DNA of 12,363 nt, taken from assembly GCA_902783935.1 (NCBI GenBank), contig CACZTA010000141.1, positions 1 to 12,363 on the forward strand. The letters are read 5' to 3'. A program made the position numbers and the translations under genes. Shown here in pieces: positions 1-8,079 of this stretch. The notes beneath the pieces were generated by a model. It worked only from the letters and a program-made list of their open reading frames with translations. It did no database searches and was not told the origin of the DNA. Source of the stretch: an uncultured Lachnospiraceae bacterium (lineage in GTDB: Bacteria; Bacillota; Clostridia; Lachnospirales; Lachnospiraceae). Numbering within the stretch: the first letter of the stretch is position 1; each line of letters starts with the position of its first letter.

Positions 1-1
1 C

Positions 2-268
2 AATCAGCTGTCCGAGGATGATGCGGCTGTCAAGAAGGTATGGCTGGATATCTTCAACTCCACCGACAACTTCCTGAATGCTACTTATCTGCCGCAGCTT
101 GAGAATTATGACGGAATCCTGAATCTGGATGTCGAATACGTGAAGGGCGACGGACAGACCGAGGCCAACATCACCGACAGACTGGCAAACCCGGGTGAAT
201 ATGACGGCTTCGCCATCAATATGTGCAAGACGGATAACGGCGCTGCCTACACAGCAAAGCTTCAGTAA
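2..268 (+). CDS. C-terminal fragment of a probable sugar ABC transporter substrate-binding protein (5' end outside window)
   Basis: The reading frame is open from the window edge to a TAA stop and gives 88 residues, beginning NQLSEDDAAVKK and ending TDNGAAYTAKLQ. The fragment is acidic and soluble, with no membrane segment. It lies directly before mglA and mglC, where operons of this type usually carry the binding-protein gene, and a hairpin follows it, as is common after such highly expressed first genes. The role as an extracellular sugar-binding lipoprotein is therefore inferred from position. The tail does not resemble the end of E. coli MglB, nor the MglB-like protein encoded later in this window. 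It may belong to another periplasmic-binding family, possibly an uncharacterised one such as DUF3798, but I cannot confirm that from 88 residues. That the frame is coding is fairly sure; the function is much less so. Confidence 0.6.
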   Translation, partial: NQLSEDDAAVKKVWLDIFNSTDNFLNATYLPQLENYDGILNLDVEYVKGDGQTEANITDRLANPGEYDGFAINMCKTDNGAAYTAKLQ

Positions 269-303
269 GACGGGCTGAATCGCTCTATTATCTGATCAGA
301 GGA

Positions 304-343
304 CAGGCCATCGGGAAGTTCTCTTCCTGATGGCCTGATTTTT
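304..343 (+). terminator. Strong hairpin plus T-run between binding-protein gene and mglA (probable attenuator)
   Basis: A 15-bp stem (304-318 with 323-337, one G-T wobble at 313/328) closes a 4-base loop (TTCT) and is followed by ATTTTT. This is a textbook intrinsic terminator. It lies 36 bases after the stop codon of the preceding gene and 35 bases before the mglA start, and no obvious promoter lies between it and mglA. It is therefore best read as a partial terminator that keeps binding-protein transcript in excess over the transporter genes, or as an mRNA 3'-end stabiliser. Confidence 0.85.
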
Positions 344-374
344 AAGTGCAGGAGAACTTTAAGTGCAGGAGAAT
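341..374 (+). repeat. Tandem 17-base duplication carrying the mglA Shine-Dalgarno
   Basis: Two head-to-tail copies of a 17-base unit, TTTAAGTGCAGGAGAAC (341-357) and the same unit ending in T (358-374), differ only at the last base. Each holds an AGGAGA motif (350-355 and 367-372). Only the second sits at the right distance (6 bases) from the ATG at 379. The first copy overlaps the T-run of the hairpin just upstream. The first GTG (346) is in frame with mglA and would add 11 residues, but it lacks a ribosome binding site of its own. Confidence 0.9.
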
Positions 375-378
375 CATA

Positions 379-1887
379 ATGGCTGACAAGGAAGCAAAGA
401 ACGTTTTATCTATTCGCGGGATGTGCAAGTCTTTCGGCCGCAACCGCGTTCTTGACCATATTAATCTGGATGTAAAGCCGGGTTCCATCATGGGGCTTAT
501 GGGCGAGAACGGCGCCGGCAAGTCAACTATGATGAAATGTCTGTTCGGTACCTATCAGAAGGACGAAGGGACAATCTATCTGAACGGGAAGGAAGTCAAT
601 TTCTCCGGCCCGAAGGATGCCCTGGAAAATGGCATCGCAATGGTTCACCAGGAACTGAATCAGTGCCTGGAACGAAATGTAATGGATAATCTGTTTCTCG
701 GCCGGTATCCGAAGACCCCCACAGGGGTTGTGGATGAGGCCAGAATGAAAAAAGAGGCTTCCGAGCTGTTTCGCAAGCTGAATATGACGGTCGACCTGAC
801 GCTGCCGATGAAGACGATGTCGGTCTCCGCCAGACAGATGGTTGAGATCGCCAAGGCGATTTCCTATAATGCGAAGCTGATCGTGCTGGATGAACCTACC
901 TCCTCCCTGACGGTGAAAGAGGTCGCAAAGCTGTTTGAAATGATGCGCTCTCTGAAATCCCAGGGCATCTCATTGGTTTATATCTCCCACAAGATGGATG
1001 AGATATTTGAAATCTGCGACGAGGTATCCGTGCTCCGTGACGGCGACCTGGTCATGACAAAACAGACAAAAGATACGAATATGAACGAGCTGATCGCCGC
1101 CATGGTCGGCCGGTCTATCGATAACCGGTTCCCGCCGGTCACCAATACGCCGGGAGCTCCCGTCCTTTCGGTGCATCACCTGTCCACCAAGTATGCGCCG
1201 ATCCTTAAGGATATCACCTTCGACGTAAGGGAGGGCGAGATCTTCGGGCTTTACGGACTTGTCGGAGCAGGACGTACCGAACTGCTGGAGACAATGTTCG
1301 GCGTCCGTACAAGGGCGGCGGGGCGCGTATACTATAAAGGACGCCTGATGAACTTTGCCAACGCAAAGGATGCGATGAATCACGGCTTTGCCATGATTAC
1401 GGAAGAACGGAAGGCAACCGGTCTGTTTCTGGAAGGCAACCTGGTATTCAATACAACAATTACAAATCTGGCTCATTATAAAACGGGATTTGCTCTCTCC
1501 AGGGACAAGATGGTTAAGGCAACTGCTAACGAAATCAACGTGATGCATGTCAAGTGCATGGGACCGTCAGATGCCATCACCTCACTGTCCGGAGGCAACC
1601 AGCAGAAAGTCGTCTTTGGCAAATGGCTTGAACGCGATCCGTCTGTTTTTATGATGGACGAGCCCACCAGGGGAATCGATGTCGGTGCAAAATATGAGAT
1701 CTATGAGCTGATCATTAAGATGGCCAAAATGGGCAAGACGATTATCGTGGTATCTTCCGAGATGCCTGAGATCCTTGGAATTACCAACCGGATCGGCGTC
1801 ATGTCGAACGGCCGGCTGGCCGGAATCGTCAATACCCGGCAAACCAGTCAGGAAGAACTTCTGAGACTTGCCGCAATGTATCTGTGA
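379..1887 (+). CDS. mglA: Galactose/methyl-galactoside importer ATPase MglA
   Basis: This protein hydrolyses ATP to power sugar import and sits on the cytoplasmic face of the MglC permease. The 502-residue length is normal for the family and holds two ABC cassettes. Cassette 1 has Walker A GENGAGKST (42-50), the Q-loop HQELN (90-94), a diverged signature VSARQ (149-153) and Walker B LIVLDEPTSSL (167-177). Cassette 2 has the degenerate loop GLVGAGRT (293-300), signature LSGGNQQ (403-409) and Walker B FMMDEPTRGID (424-434). Long stretches, such as KCLFG-YQKD-GTI and ALENGI-MVHQELN, match E. coli MglA as I remember it, which favours MglA over RbsA or XylG. The ATG at 379 is preferred to the in-frame GTG at 346 because AGGAGA (367-372) is correctly spaced. 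The permease gene follows after 16 bases, so the two are surely co-transcribed. Confidence 0.95.
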   Translation: MADKEAKNVLSIRGMCKSFGRNRVLDHINLDVKPGSIMGLMGENGAGKSTMMKCLFGTYQKDEGTIYLNGKEVNFSGPKDALENGIAMVHQELNQCLERNVMDNLFLGRYPKTPTGVVDEARMKKEASELFRKLNMTVDLTLPMKTMSVSARQMVEIAKAISYNAKLIVLDEPTSSLTVKEVAKLFEMMRSLKSQGISLVYISHKMDEIFEICDEVSVLRDGDLVMTKQTKDTNMNELIAAMVGRSIDNRFPPVTNTPGAPVLSVHHLSTKYAPILKDITFDVREGEIFGLYGLVGAGRTELLETMFGVRTRAAGRVYYKGRLMNFANAKDAMNHGFAMITEERKATGLFLEGNLVFNTTITNLAHYKTGFALSRDKMVKATANEINVMHVKCMGPSDAITSLSGGNQQKVVFGKWLERDPSVFMMDEPTRGIDVGAKYEIYELIIKMAKMGKTIIVVSSEMPEILGITNRIGVMSNGRLAGIVNTRQTSQEELLRLAAMYL

Positions 1888-1903
1888 GGGAGGGGAATGA
1901 AAA

Positions 1904-3562
1904 ATGGCTGCTGAAAACGTGAAATATCTTTCTGCGGAGGATGAGCAGAAGCTCCTGGCTCCCATTGAGGAGTATGTGGGGAAAATACAGGAAGAAATTA
2001 ACGAACTTCGTGTGGATGGCACCGACAAAGTAACCGCCCTGACGAACCAGATCGCGATTGTAAAGGAAAATGCCAACTACACGAAAACTGAAAAAAAAGA
2101 AATAATTGCCGGAATCAGGAACGAACTCGCTCAGGCGAAGGCAGTAGAAGAGAAGAACAGAGACAGGATCAAGTCCCTGATCAACGATGCCGAGCAGTAC
2201 CTGGACGCGCACTACGACAGTGAATACTACAGCAGGGTGGCAGCTGCCTGCACGGCAGACAGGGAAGCTGAAGACAGGCGGTATGAAGCAGAACTGGCCG
2301 GTCTGAAAAAAGAGTATGAGAGAGTTTTCTCCGGACTTACCGATAAGGAAGAGATCAAGGATGAGAAATACGTCTATAAAAACCGTGTCTTTGATGCAAA
2401 CCTGAAGCATGACGCCACGCTCCAGGAGATCAAAAACAGGCAGCATGACGCGTTTATGGAAAAATACCACCTGATCGATCTGCTGCGCCTTTCAAAATTC
2501 ACTACTAAGGAAAAGTGGAAGAAAGGCTGGGAAAACTACAGGTATACTTTTAATACCAAGCAGTTCTTCCTGAATAACGGTCTGTATATCGCGATCATCG
2601 GGGTATTTATCATGCTCTGTATCCTGGCGCCGGTCGTAAAGCACACAAAGCTGCTGACCATGACCAATATCCTCAATATCCTGCAGGCTGCTTCCCCGCG
2701 AATGTTCCTGGCTCTGGGTGTCGGCGGACTGATCCTCCTCGGAGGAACCGATCTGTCTGTCGGACGCATGGTCGGAACCAGCATGGTCATTGCGACCACG
2801 ATCATGCACAAGGGGCCGAATACAGGGGCAATCTTCGGCAAGATGTTTGATTTAAGCAATCTTCCGGTCGGTGTCCGCATTATCATGGCACTTGTGGTCT
2901 GCTGCTGCATCACCACACTGTTTGCCAGCTTTGCCGGTTTCTTTACTGCGCGGTTTAAGATCCATCCGTTCATATCGACGATGGCGAACATGCTGATCAT
3001 GTTCGGCCTGATGACATTTGCGACCAAAGGTATTTCCTTCGGCGCAATTGAAACCGATATCCCGAAGATGATCATGCCGAAGATCGGGGGGATCTTCCCG
3101 ACGATTATCCTGTGGGCTGTTGCGGCTGTCTTCGTGATGTACTTTATCTGGAACAAGACCACCCTCGGCAAAAATATGTATGCGGTCGGCGGAAACCCTG
3201 AAGCGGCGGAAGTGTCCGGTATCTCCGTCTTTAAGGTCACGATTACAGCCTTTATGATTGCGGGTATCCTGTACGGCTTCGGCGCCTGGCTGGAATGCAT
3301 CCGTATGGTCGGCTCCGGCTCTGCTTCCTACGGACAGGGCTGGGAGACTGACGCCATCGCAGCCTGCGTTGTAGGCGGTATCTCTTTCAGCGGCGGTATC
3401 GGAAAGATCCAGGGCATCGTTGTCGGCGTCCTGATCTTTACGGCATTGACTTATTCCCTGACGATTCTGGGCGTCGATACGAACCTGCAGTTCGTCTTCT
3501 CGGGTATCATCATTCTGTCAGCGGTAACAATCGACTGCCTCAAGTACATTCAGAAGAAATAA
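1904..3562 (+). CDS. mglC: Galactose importer permease MglC with a long N-terminal coiled-coil-like extension
   Basis: This is the membrane channel of the Mgl importer, working with MglA. Residues from about 225 to the end form a normal MglC/RbsC-type permease with eight or more hydrophobic segments (about 225-246, 263-282, 284-300, 323-347, 355-375, 396-415, 445-465, 500-520, 526-545). Landmarks shared with E. coli MglC include GTDLSVGR (281-288), the ATPase-contact loop GKNMYAVGGNPEAAEVSGI (422-440), DAIAACVVGGISFSGG (483-498) and the LKYIQKK tail. Residues 1-220 are extra: hydrophilic, rich in E, K, D and R, with alternating hydrophobics suggesting helices and coiled coil, and no recognised domain. 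The full length is 552 residues against about 336 for E. coli MglC. The family N-terminus faces the cytoplasm, so the extension probably does too. The GGAGGGG element (1889-1895) before ATG 1904 supports the long start, and the extension is in frame without interruption. Confidence 0.93.
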   Translation: MAAENVKYLSAEDEQKLLAPIEEYVGKIQEEINELRVDGTDKVTALTNQIAIVKENANYTKTEKKEIIAGIRNELAQAKAVEEKNRDRIKSLINDAEQYLDAHYDSEYYSRVAAACTADREAEDRRYEAELAGLKKEYERVFSGLTDKEEIKDEKYVYKNRVFDANLKHDATLQEIKNRQHDAFMEKYHLIDLLRLSKFTTKEKWKKGWENYRYTFNTKQFFLNNGLYIAIIGVFIMLCILAPVVKHTKLLTMTNILNILQAASPRMFLALGVGGLILLGGTDLSVGRMVGTSMVIATTIMHKGPNTGAIFGKMFDLSNLPVGVRIIMALVVCCCITTLFASFAGFFTARFKIHPFISTMANMLIMFGLMTFATKGISFGAIETDIPKMIMPKIGGIFPTIILWAVAAVFVMYFIWNKTTLGKNMYAVGGNPEAAEVSGISVFKVTITAFMIAGILYGFGAWLECIRMVGSGSASYGQGWETDAIAACVVGGISFSGGIGKIQGIVVGVLIFTALTYSLTILGVDTNLQFVFSGIIILSAVTIDCLKYIQKK

Positions 3563-3581
3563 CGGATTGTTTGCAGAGAAT

Positions 3582-3612
3582 AATGGGGACGTTTCATTCC
3601 GTCCCCATTTTT
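3582..3612 (+). terminator. Intrinsic terminator after mglC
   Basis: A stem of 9-10 bp, core ATGGGGACG (3583-3591) with CGTCCCCAT (3600-3608), closes an 8-base loop and runs into TTTTT (3608-3612). It lies 19 bases beyond the mglC stop and ends only 8 bases before the Shine-Dalgarno of the next gene. With no clear promoter between, some read-through into the reductase gene is likely. The hairpin then separates expression levels instead of fully insulating the two units. Confidence 0.85.
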
Positions 3613-3633
3613 CAATCAATAAGGAGTTATTAT

Positions 3634-4632
3634 ATGAGCTATCAGGCTTCATCGGAAAGATATGATACAATGGAGTACAGAAGGTGCGGAAAAAGCGGCC
3701 TGAAGCTGCCCGTAGTCTCCTTCGGACTGTGGCACAACTTCGGGGACACCGGTGATGACGACAATATGAGGGACATGCTGTTTACAGCTTTTGACAGCGG
3801 CATCACCCATTTTGACCTCGCAAATAATTACGGTCCGCCGTATGGAAGCGCCGAGCGTAATTTCGGAAAGATCTTTAAAGAAGATCTCAGGCCATACCGC
3901 GATGAACTCATCATCAGTACCAAAGCCGGTTACGATATGTGGGAAGGACCCTACGGAAACTGGGGCAGCCGTAAATATCTGTTTGCGAGCCTTGACCAGA
4001 GCCTTTCCCGCATGGGGCTTGATTACGTGGATATTTTCTATCATCACCGCATGGATCCGGAGACTCCGCTTGAGGAAACGATGACGGCGCTCAGTGATAT
4101 CGTAAAGAGCGGAAAAGCGCTGTATGCCGGTATTTCCAATTATGACGGCATTCATATGCGGCAGGCTTCAGCGATCCTTAAAGACCTGCACTGTCCCTTT
4201 GTCATTAACCAGAACCGCTACTCGGTTCTGGACCGGACAATCGAACGGAACGGGCTTAAACAGGCAGCTGCCGAGGAAAACAAGGGAATCATTGTGTTCA
4301 GCCCGCTTGCGCAGGGGCTCCTGACAGATCGTTACCTGGACGGTATTCCGGAGGACAGCCGGGTCCGTACTGACGGCCGTTTCCTCAAAGCGGACCGTAT
4401 CACGGAGAAAACCGTTGAAGGTCTTAAAAAGCTTAATGGTCTTGCGGCAGAACGCGGACAGAGCCTTGCGCAGATGGCCCTGAACTGGATTCTCCGGGAT
4501 GACGTTGTCACTTCCGTACTGGTCGGTGCTTCCCGTCCGTCGCAGCTGCTCGATAACATAAAAATCGTGAACCGCTCACCATTTTCCGGTGAAGAGCTGC
4601 GCAGAATCGATGAGATTGCTGCACAGATGTAA
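3634..4632 (+). CDS. gpr: Aldo/keto reductase, L-glyceraldehyde-3-phosphate reductase (YghZ/Gpr) type
   Basis: This is a cytoplasmic NADPH-dependent aldo/keto reductase of 332 residues. The sequence closely follows E. coli YghZ/Gpr (AKR14A) from memory: YRRCGKSGLKLP (15-26), GITHFDLANNYGPP (56-69), RDELIISTKAGYDMW (89-103), SRKYLFASLDQSLSRMGL (112-129) and SPLAQGLLT (223-231). The expected catalytic tetrad is D61, Y66, K97 and H138. The E. coli enzyme reduces L-glyceraldehyde 3-phosphate and methylglyoxal. A broader sugar-aldehyde substrate is possible here given the neighbouring sugar uptake genes. The start at ATG 3634 is chosen over an in-frame TTG at 3571 because AAGGAG (3621-3626) is well placed and the longer start would lie inside the terminator. 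The regulator gene begins 14 bases after the stop, so the reductase probably heads the sensor operon. Confidence 0.9.
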   Translation: MSYQASSERYDTMEYRRCGKSGLKLPVVSFGLWHNFGDTGDDDNMRDMLFTAFDSGITHFDLANNYGPPYGSAERNFGKIFKEDLRPYRDELIISTKAGYDMWEGPYGNWGSRKYLFASLDQSLSRMGLDYVDIFYHHRMDPETPLEETMTALSDIVKSGKALYAGISNYDGIHMRQASAILKDLHCPFVINQNRYSVLDRTIERNGLKQAAAEENKGIIVFSPLAQGLLTDRYLDGIPEDSRVRTDGRFLKADRITEKTVEGLKKLNGLAAERGQSLAQMALNWILRDDVVTSVLVGASRPSQLLDNIKIVNRSPFSGEELRRIDEIAAQM

Positions 4633-4646
4633 AGAAAAGGTGATGT

Positions 4647-6266
4647 ATGGAAAGAACCGAGAGGGAATTATACAACGTCCTGCTGGTTGATGATGAGGAG
4701 GATGCGGCACAGATTATCCGGAAAAAAATGGACTGGGAGGCCATGGGATTCCGGGTTGCCGGCTACGCGCATAACGGAGTGGAGGCTCTTGAACTGGCTG
4801 AGGAGGAACAGCCCGACGTAGTCCTTACGGATATTAAGATGCCATATATGGACGGGCTGACATTAAGCCGGCGGCTGAAGGAACTCTATCCTGACTGCAG
4901 GATCGTCATTTTCTCAGGATTTGATGAGTTTGAATATGCCAAAGAAGCCATTGAACTCGAAGTCGAACAGTACCTGCTTAAACCGGTAGATCCTCAGGAA
5001 CTCAAAGTTGCCTTCTCCAAGCTGAAGGCCAGCCTTGACCGGCAGCTGGATGAACGGCGAAATATTGACCTGCTGCGCGAACAGTATATGAAAAGCCTGC
5101 CGCTTCTGCAGGAAAGCTTTTTTACTTCTCTCATTGAAGGCCGGATCCCGGACAGTCAGGTGGAACATTATCTCAGCAACTACAGGATCGACATGAACGG
5201 GAGTTATTATCTTGCTGCAGTCCTGCATATCAGCGGGGTCAGGCGCGGCAGTGATTTTAACGACATGCTGCGGGTTATTTCAGTCAGGAACCTGGCGGAT
5301 GAGTGGATGGAAGGGCGGTACAGCGGAAGAACGCTTTATTATCTGGGAGAAGTGGTACTGATTATCTGGCATTCGGGTGAGGAGGCGCTGGCCTCCCTGA
5401 CGGACTCGCTTGATGTCTTCTGCCGCATGGCGACGAGGGCGATCGGATATCCGGTGACGGCCGGAATCGGGCAGATCTGTACCGATCCGTCCGGGATCAG
5501 GATCTCTTATCAGGGTGCCTCCAGTGCGGTCGCTTACAGAGCCCTTTTCGGTAATTCAAGGGCGCTCAATATTCGTGAAGTGGAGCCGCAGGAGACGCAG
5601 AACCCTGCATTTGAGCTGGACAGCATTACACAGATAATAAGACAGATCCGGCTCGGAGATATGGCGCACGTGGAAGCTGAGATCGACAAAACCGTCAGCA
5701 GGCTGCGCGCCGGCGGATCTTCCATTCAGCGGTATCAGATGTTTATCATGACGCTCTGTACCCATCTGGCGGAGCTTTGCAGCGCAAACCGGATTGATCC
5801 GGATGATGTTCTGGGCACACGCCAGGATCTTATCCGGCAGATTTTCCAGAGCGACTCCCCTGCGGAGATGGACCTGTGGCTGAAACATACCTGCCGGAAG
5901 ATGCGTGATATGTACCGCAAATGCATGGAGGATACAGCTACATCCATTGTCGGAAATGCCCTGCGGTATGTGGAGGATCATTACAATGATTCGAACATCG
6001 GCATCGATACCATATGCCGTGAACTGGGTGTCAGCGCTGCCTATTTCTCTACCGTTTTCAAGAAGGAGACAGGAAAGACCTTTATCAGTTATCTGACTGA
6101 TTACCGCATGGAGCGGGCCGTAGAACTTCTGCTCACTACGACAGACCGGACATACATGATTGCCGAAAAAACCGGCTATGCGGAGCCAAATTATTTCAGT
6201 TATGTTTTTAAAAAGCGGTTCGGCATGTCGCCGACTGCCTACCGGGCTGAAAAAATGAAAGAATGA
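4647..6266 (+). CDS. YesN-type response regulator with AraC-family DNA-binding domain
   Basis: This cytoplasmic transcription factor is activated by phosphorylation from the histidine kinase encoded just downstream. Residues 9-125 form a receiver domain with the acidic pair D15/D16, phosphoacceptor D62 in LTDIKMPYMDG, switch residue S90 in IVIFSGFDEFEYA, and K112 in YLLKPVD. Residues of about 130-430 form a long linker with scattered features of YesN-like regulators and no domain I can name. Residues of about 436-535 carry the two AraC helix-turn-helix motifs (about 452-476 and 503-526), ending in the characteristic FGMSPTAYR. At 539 residues the length is normal for YesN regulators. An AAAGGTGAT stretch (4636-4644) serves as ribosome binding site. 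Probable targets are the mgl genes and its own operon, inferred from location. Confidence 0.93.
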   Translation: MERTERELYNVLLVDDEEDAAQIIRKKMDWEAMGFRVAGYAHNGVEALELAEEEQPDVVLTDIKMPYMDGLTLSRRLKELYPDCRIVIFSGFDEFEYAKEAIELEVEQYLLKPVDPQELKVAFSKLKASLDRQLDERRNIDLLREQYMKSLPLLQESFFTSLIEGRIPDSQVEHYLSNYRIDMNGSYYLAAVLHISGVRRGSDFNDMLRVISVRNLADEWMEGRYSGRTLYYLGEVVLIIWHSGEEALASLTDSLDVFCRMATRAIGYPVTAGIGQICTDPSGIRISYQGASSAVAYRALFGNSRALNIREVEPQETQNPAFELDSITQIIRQIRLGDMAHVEAEIDKTVSRLRAGGSSIQRYQMFIMTLCTHLAELCSANRIDPDDVLGTRQDLIRQIFQSDSPAEMDLWLKHTCRKMRDMYRKCMEDTATSIVGNALRYVEDHYNDSNIGIDTICRELGVSAAYFSTVFKKETGKTFISYLTDYRMERAVELLLTTTDRTYMIAEKTGYAEPNYFSYVFKKRFGMSPTAYRAEKMKE

Positions 6267-6273
6267 ATTTTCA

Positions 6274-8079
6274 ATGATGAAACCAGAACACAAGCCTGTC
6301 AGCATTCAGATAATCATGTCCCTTTCTTTTACGGCCGTGGCAGTGATCCTTATGTTGTTCCTGAGCTTCCTTCTGTACAGTCAGTTCGAGAACCGTTCCA
6401 GGGAGATAAGCCGTGAAGCCTCTGAGCAGCTCTTAAGCCAGACTGTGATCAGTCTTGAAGACTACCTGCGGAATATGCGCCGTGTATCGGACTCCATGTA
6501 CTACGCCGTCATCAAGAGGAAAGATCTGGCTGACGAAGATCTGCGTGAGGAGATGGACATTCTCTATGAAGCAAATAAAGATAAGCTGGTGAGTATTGCC
6601 TGTTACTATTCCGAAACCGGAGAACTGGCGGGTGCCTGTCCCATATCCGCAGTTAAAGACAGTGTTTCCGTTAAGGATCAGACATGGTTCATACAGGCGG
6701 AGGAAGAAGTGGAAAATTTCCACTTCTCTCTTCCTCATGTGCAAAATCTCTTTAATGACCCGAGCCAGCGGTATAACTGGGTTATTTCCCTTTCCCGTTC
6801 GGTCGATCTGACGCGGGACGGGGCGGCCATGCGGGGCGTACTTCTGGTTGACATGAATTACAGCAGCATCGTTCATCTGCTTGATCAGGTCAATACGGAT
6901 CTGACGGGCGGGTATGTCTATCTGATGGACGCGGACGGGAAGCTGATCTATCATCCCCGGAAAAGCCTGATCCGTATGGGAGAAGTAAAAGAGAACAATC
7001 TGCTGGCCGTTTCTTACGGGGATCAGAGCACTGAAGAGGTCTTCGAAGGTAAACGGCGGATGGTCGCGGTAAAGACTGTGGGCTATACCGGATGGAAACT
7101 GGTGCGGGTGGTCCCGATGGAAGCCTTCCGCTCCGGTATGATTACGACCCGCTACCTGATGATCATTCTGGTCGCCGTCAGCCTGCTGGTTATTATCCTG
7201 ACCAACAGGGTACTTTCAGACCGAATCACCATGCCTCTTCGTAAACTGAATGAATCGGTTGCGTCGTGGGAAGCGGGCAACATGTATCCGGATATCTATA
7301 TCGGGGGATCCCTTGAAGTCGAGCATCTCGGACGAACACTCGCTTCGACTGTTGAACAGAGCCGCCAGCTGATGGATGACATTGTTGTCGAACAGGAGGA
7401 AAAACGAAAGAGCGAGCTTGAAGCCCTGCAGTCCCAGATCAATCCGCATTTCCTTTATAATACACTGGATTCCATTCTCTGGATGATCCAGGGTGAGCGC
7501 TATGATGACGCGGTGTACATGATCAAACAGCTGGCCAGTCTTTTCAGGATCAGTCTCAGCAGGGGAAAGACAATTATAAGCATCGGGGATGAACTGAAGC
7601 ATGCCCAGAATTATGTAAATATTCAGCGCATCCGATATAAGAACCGGTTTGAGGTGTCATTTGATGTTGATCCCGGCATGTACTCCTGCTGCATCGTAAA
7701 ACTCGTGCTTCAGCCGATTCTTGAAAATGCTATTTATTACGGCATGGAGTATATGGATGACGGAGAGGGACGGATCAAGGTGTGCGGACACCGTGAGGGC
7801 GACAACCTGGTTCTTGAAGTGACCGATAACGGGCCGGGTATGCCCGAGGAGGCCGCTGCCCGTCTGCTGACCGGAGAGGAGAGGGAACATGCCAAAGGAT
7901 CCGGCGTCGGTCTTATCAATGTTCATAACCGGATCCGGCTCCGCTTCGGGGATCAGTACGGGCTGTCCTGCGTAGCCCACCCGGACGAAGGGATGACGGT
8001 ACGTATCTGCCTTCCCGGGATCCCTTACAATAAGGAAAACTGCTCGATGCTCGAAGCGGGAAGGAGGGGACAGGTATGA
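6274..8079 (+). CDS. YesM-type sensor histidine kinase with extracellular sensor domain
   Basis: This is a membrane sensor kinase partnering the regulator encoded 7 bases upstream. In order it has a first membrane helix (about 13-35), an extracellular double-Cache-like sensor region (about 38-290, with YVYLMDADGKLIYHP at 214-228), a second membrane helix (about 294-311), a HAMP segment (about 312-364), and a His_kinase domain of the YesM/LytS class. The phospho-accepting histidine is H392 in QINPHFLYNTLDS. The ATPase domain shows LQPILENAI (479-487, N485), DNGPGMP (518-524) and GSGVGL (542-547). The total of 601 residues is usual. No clear Shine-Dalgarno precedes the tandem ATG codons at 6274 and 6277, so translation may be coupled to the regulator. 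The last four bases overlap the next gene, which suggests coordinated production of kinase and binding-protein homologue. Confidence 0.94.
   Translation: MMKPEHKPVSIQIIMSLSFTAVAVILMLFLSFLLYSQFENRSREISREASEQLLSQTVISLEDYLRNMRRVSDSMYYAVIKRKDLADEDLREEMDILYEANKDKLVSIACYYSETGELAGACPISAVKDSVSVKDQTWFIQAEEEVENFHFSLPHVQNLFNDPSQRYNWVISLSRSVDLTRDGAAMRGVLLVDMNYSSIVHLLDQVNTDLTGGYVYLMDADGKLIYHPRKSLIRMGEVKENNLLAVSYGDQSTEEVFEGKRRMVAVKTVGYTGWKLVRVVPMEAFRSGMITTRYLMIILVAVSLLVIILTNRVLSDRITMPLRKLNESVASWEAGNMYPDIYIGGSLEVEHLGRTLASTVEQSRQLMDDIVVEQEEKRKSELEALQSQINPHFLYNTLDSILWMIQGERYDDAVYMIKQLASLFRISLSRGKTIISIGDELKHAQNYVNIQRIRYKNRFEVSFDVDPGMYSCCIVKLVLQPILENAIYYGMEYMDDGEGRIKVCGHREGDNLVLEVTDNGPGMPEEAAARLLTGEEREHAKGSGVGLINVHNRIRLRFGDQYGLSCVAHPDEGMTVRICLPGIPYNKENCSMLEAGRRGQV

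Noticed and set aside
346..378. GTG 346 as start of mglA
   Set aside because: The extra 11 residues derive from the tandem leader repeat. The ATG at 379 has a properly spaced AGGAGA and matches family starts.
2091..2098. Run of eight A within the permease extension, a possible slippage or programmed frameshift site
   Set aside because: The frame reads correctly across it (E-K-K-E), and nothing suggests a useful product in another frame. Lysine-rich coding explains the run.
3571..3633. Longer start (TTG 3571) for the aldo/keto reductase
   Set aside because: It would place the coding start inside the terminator hairpin, has no ribosome binding site, and the extra residues have no counterpart in E. 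coli YghZ.
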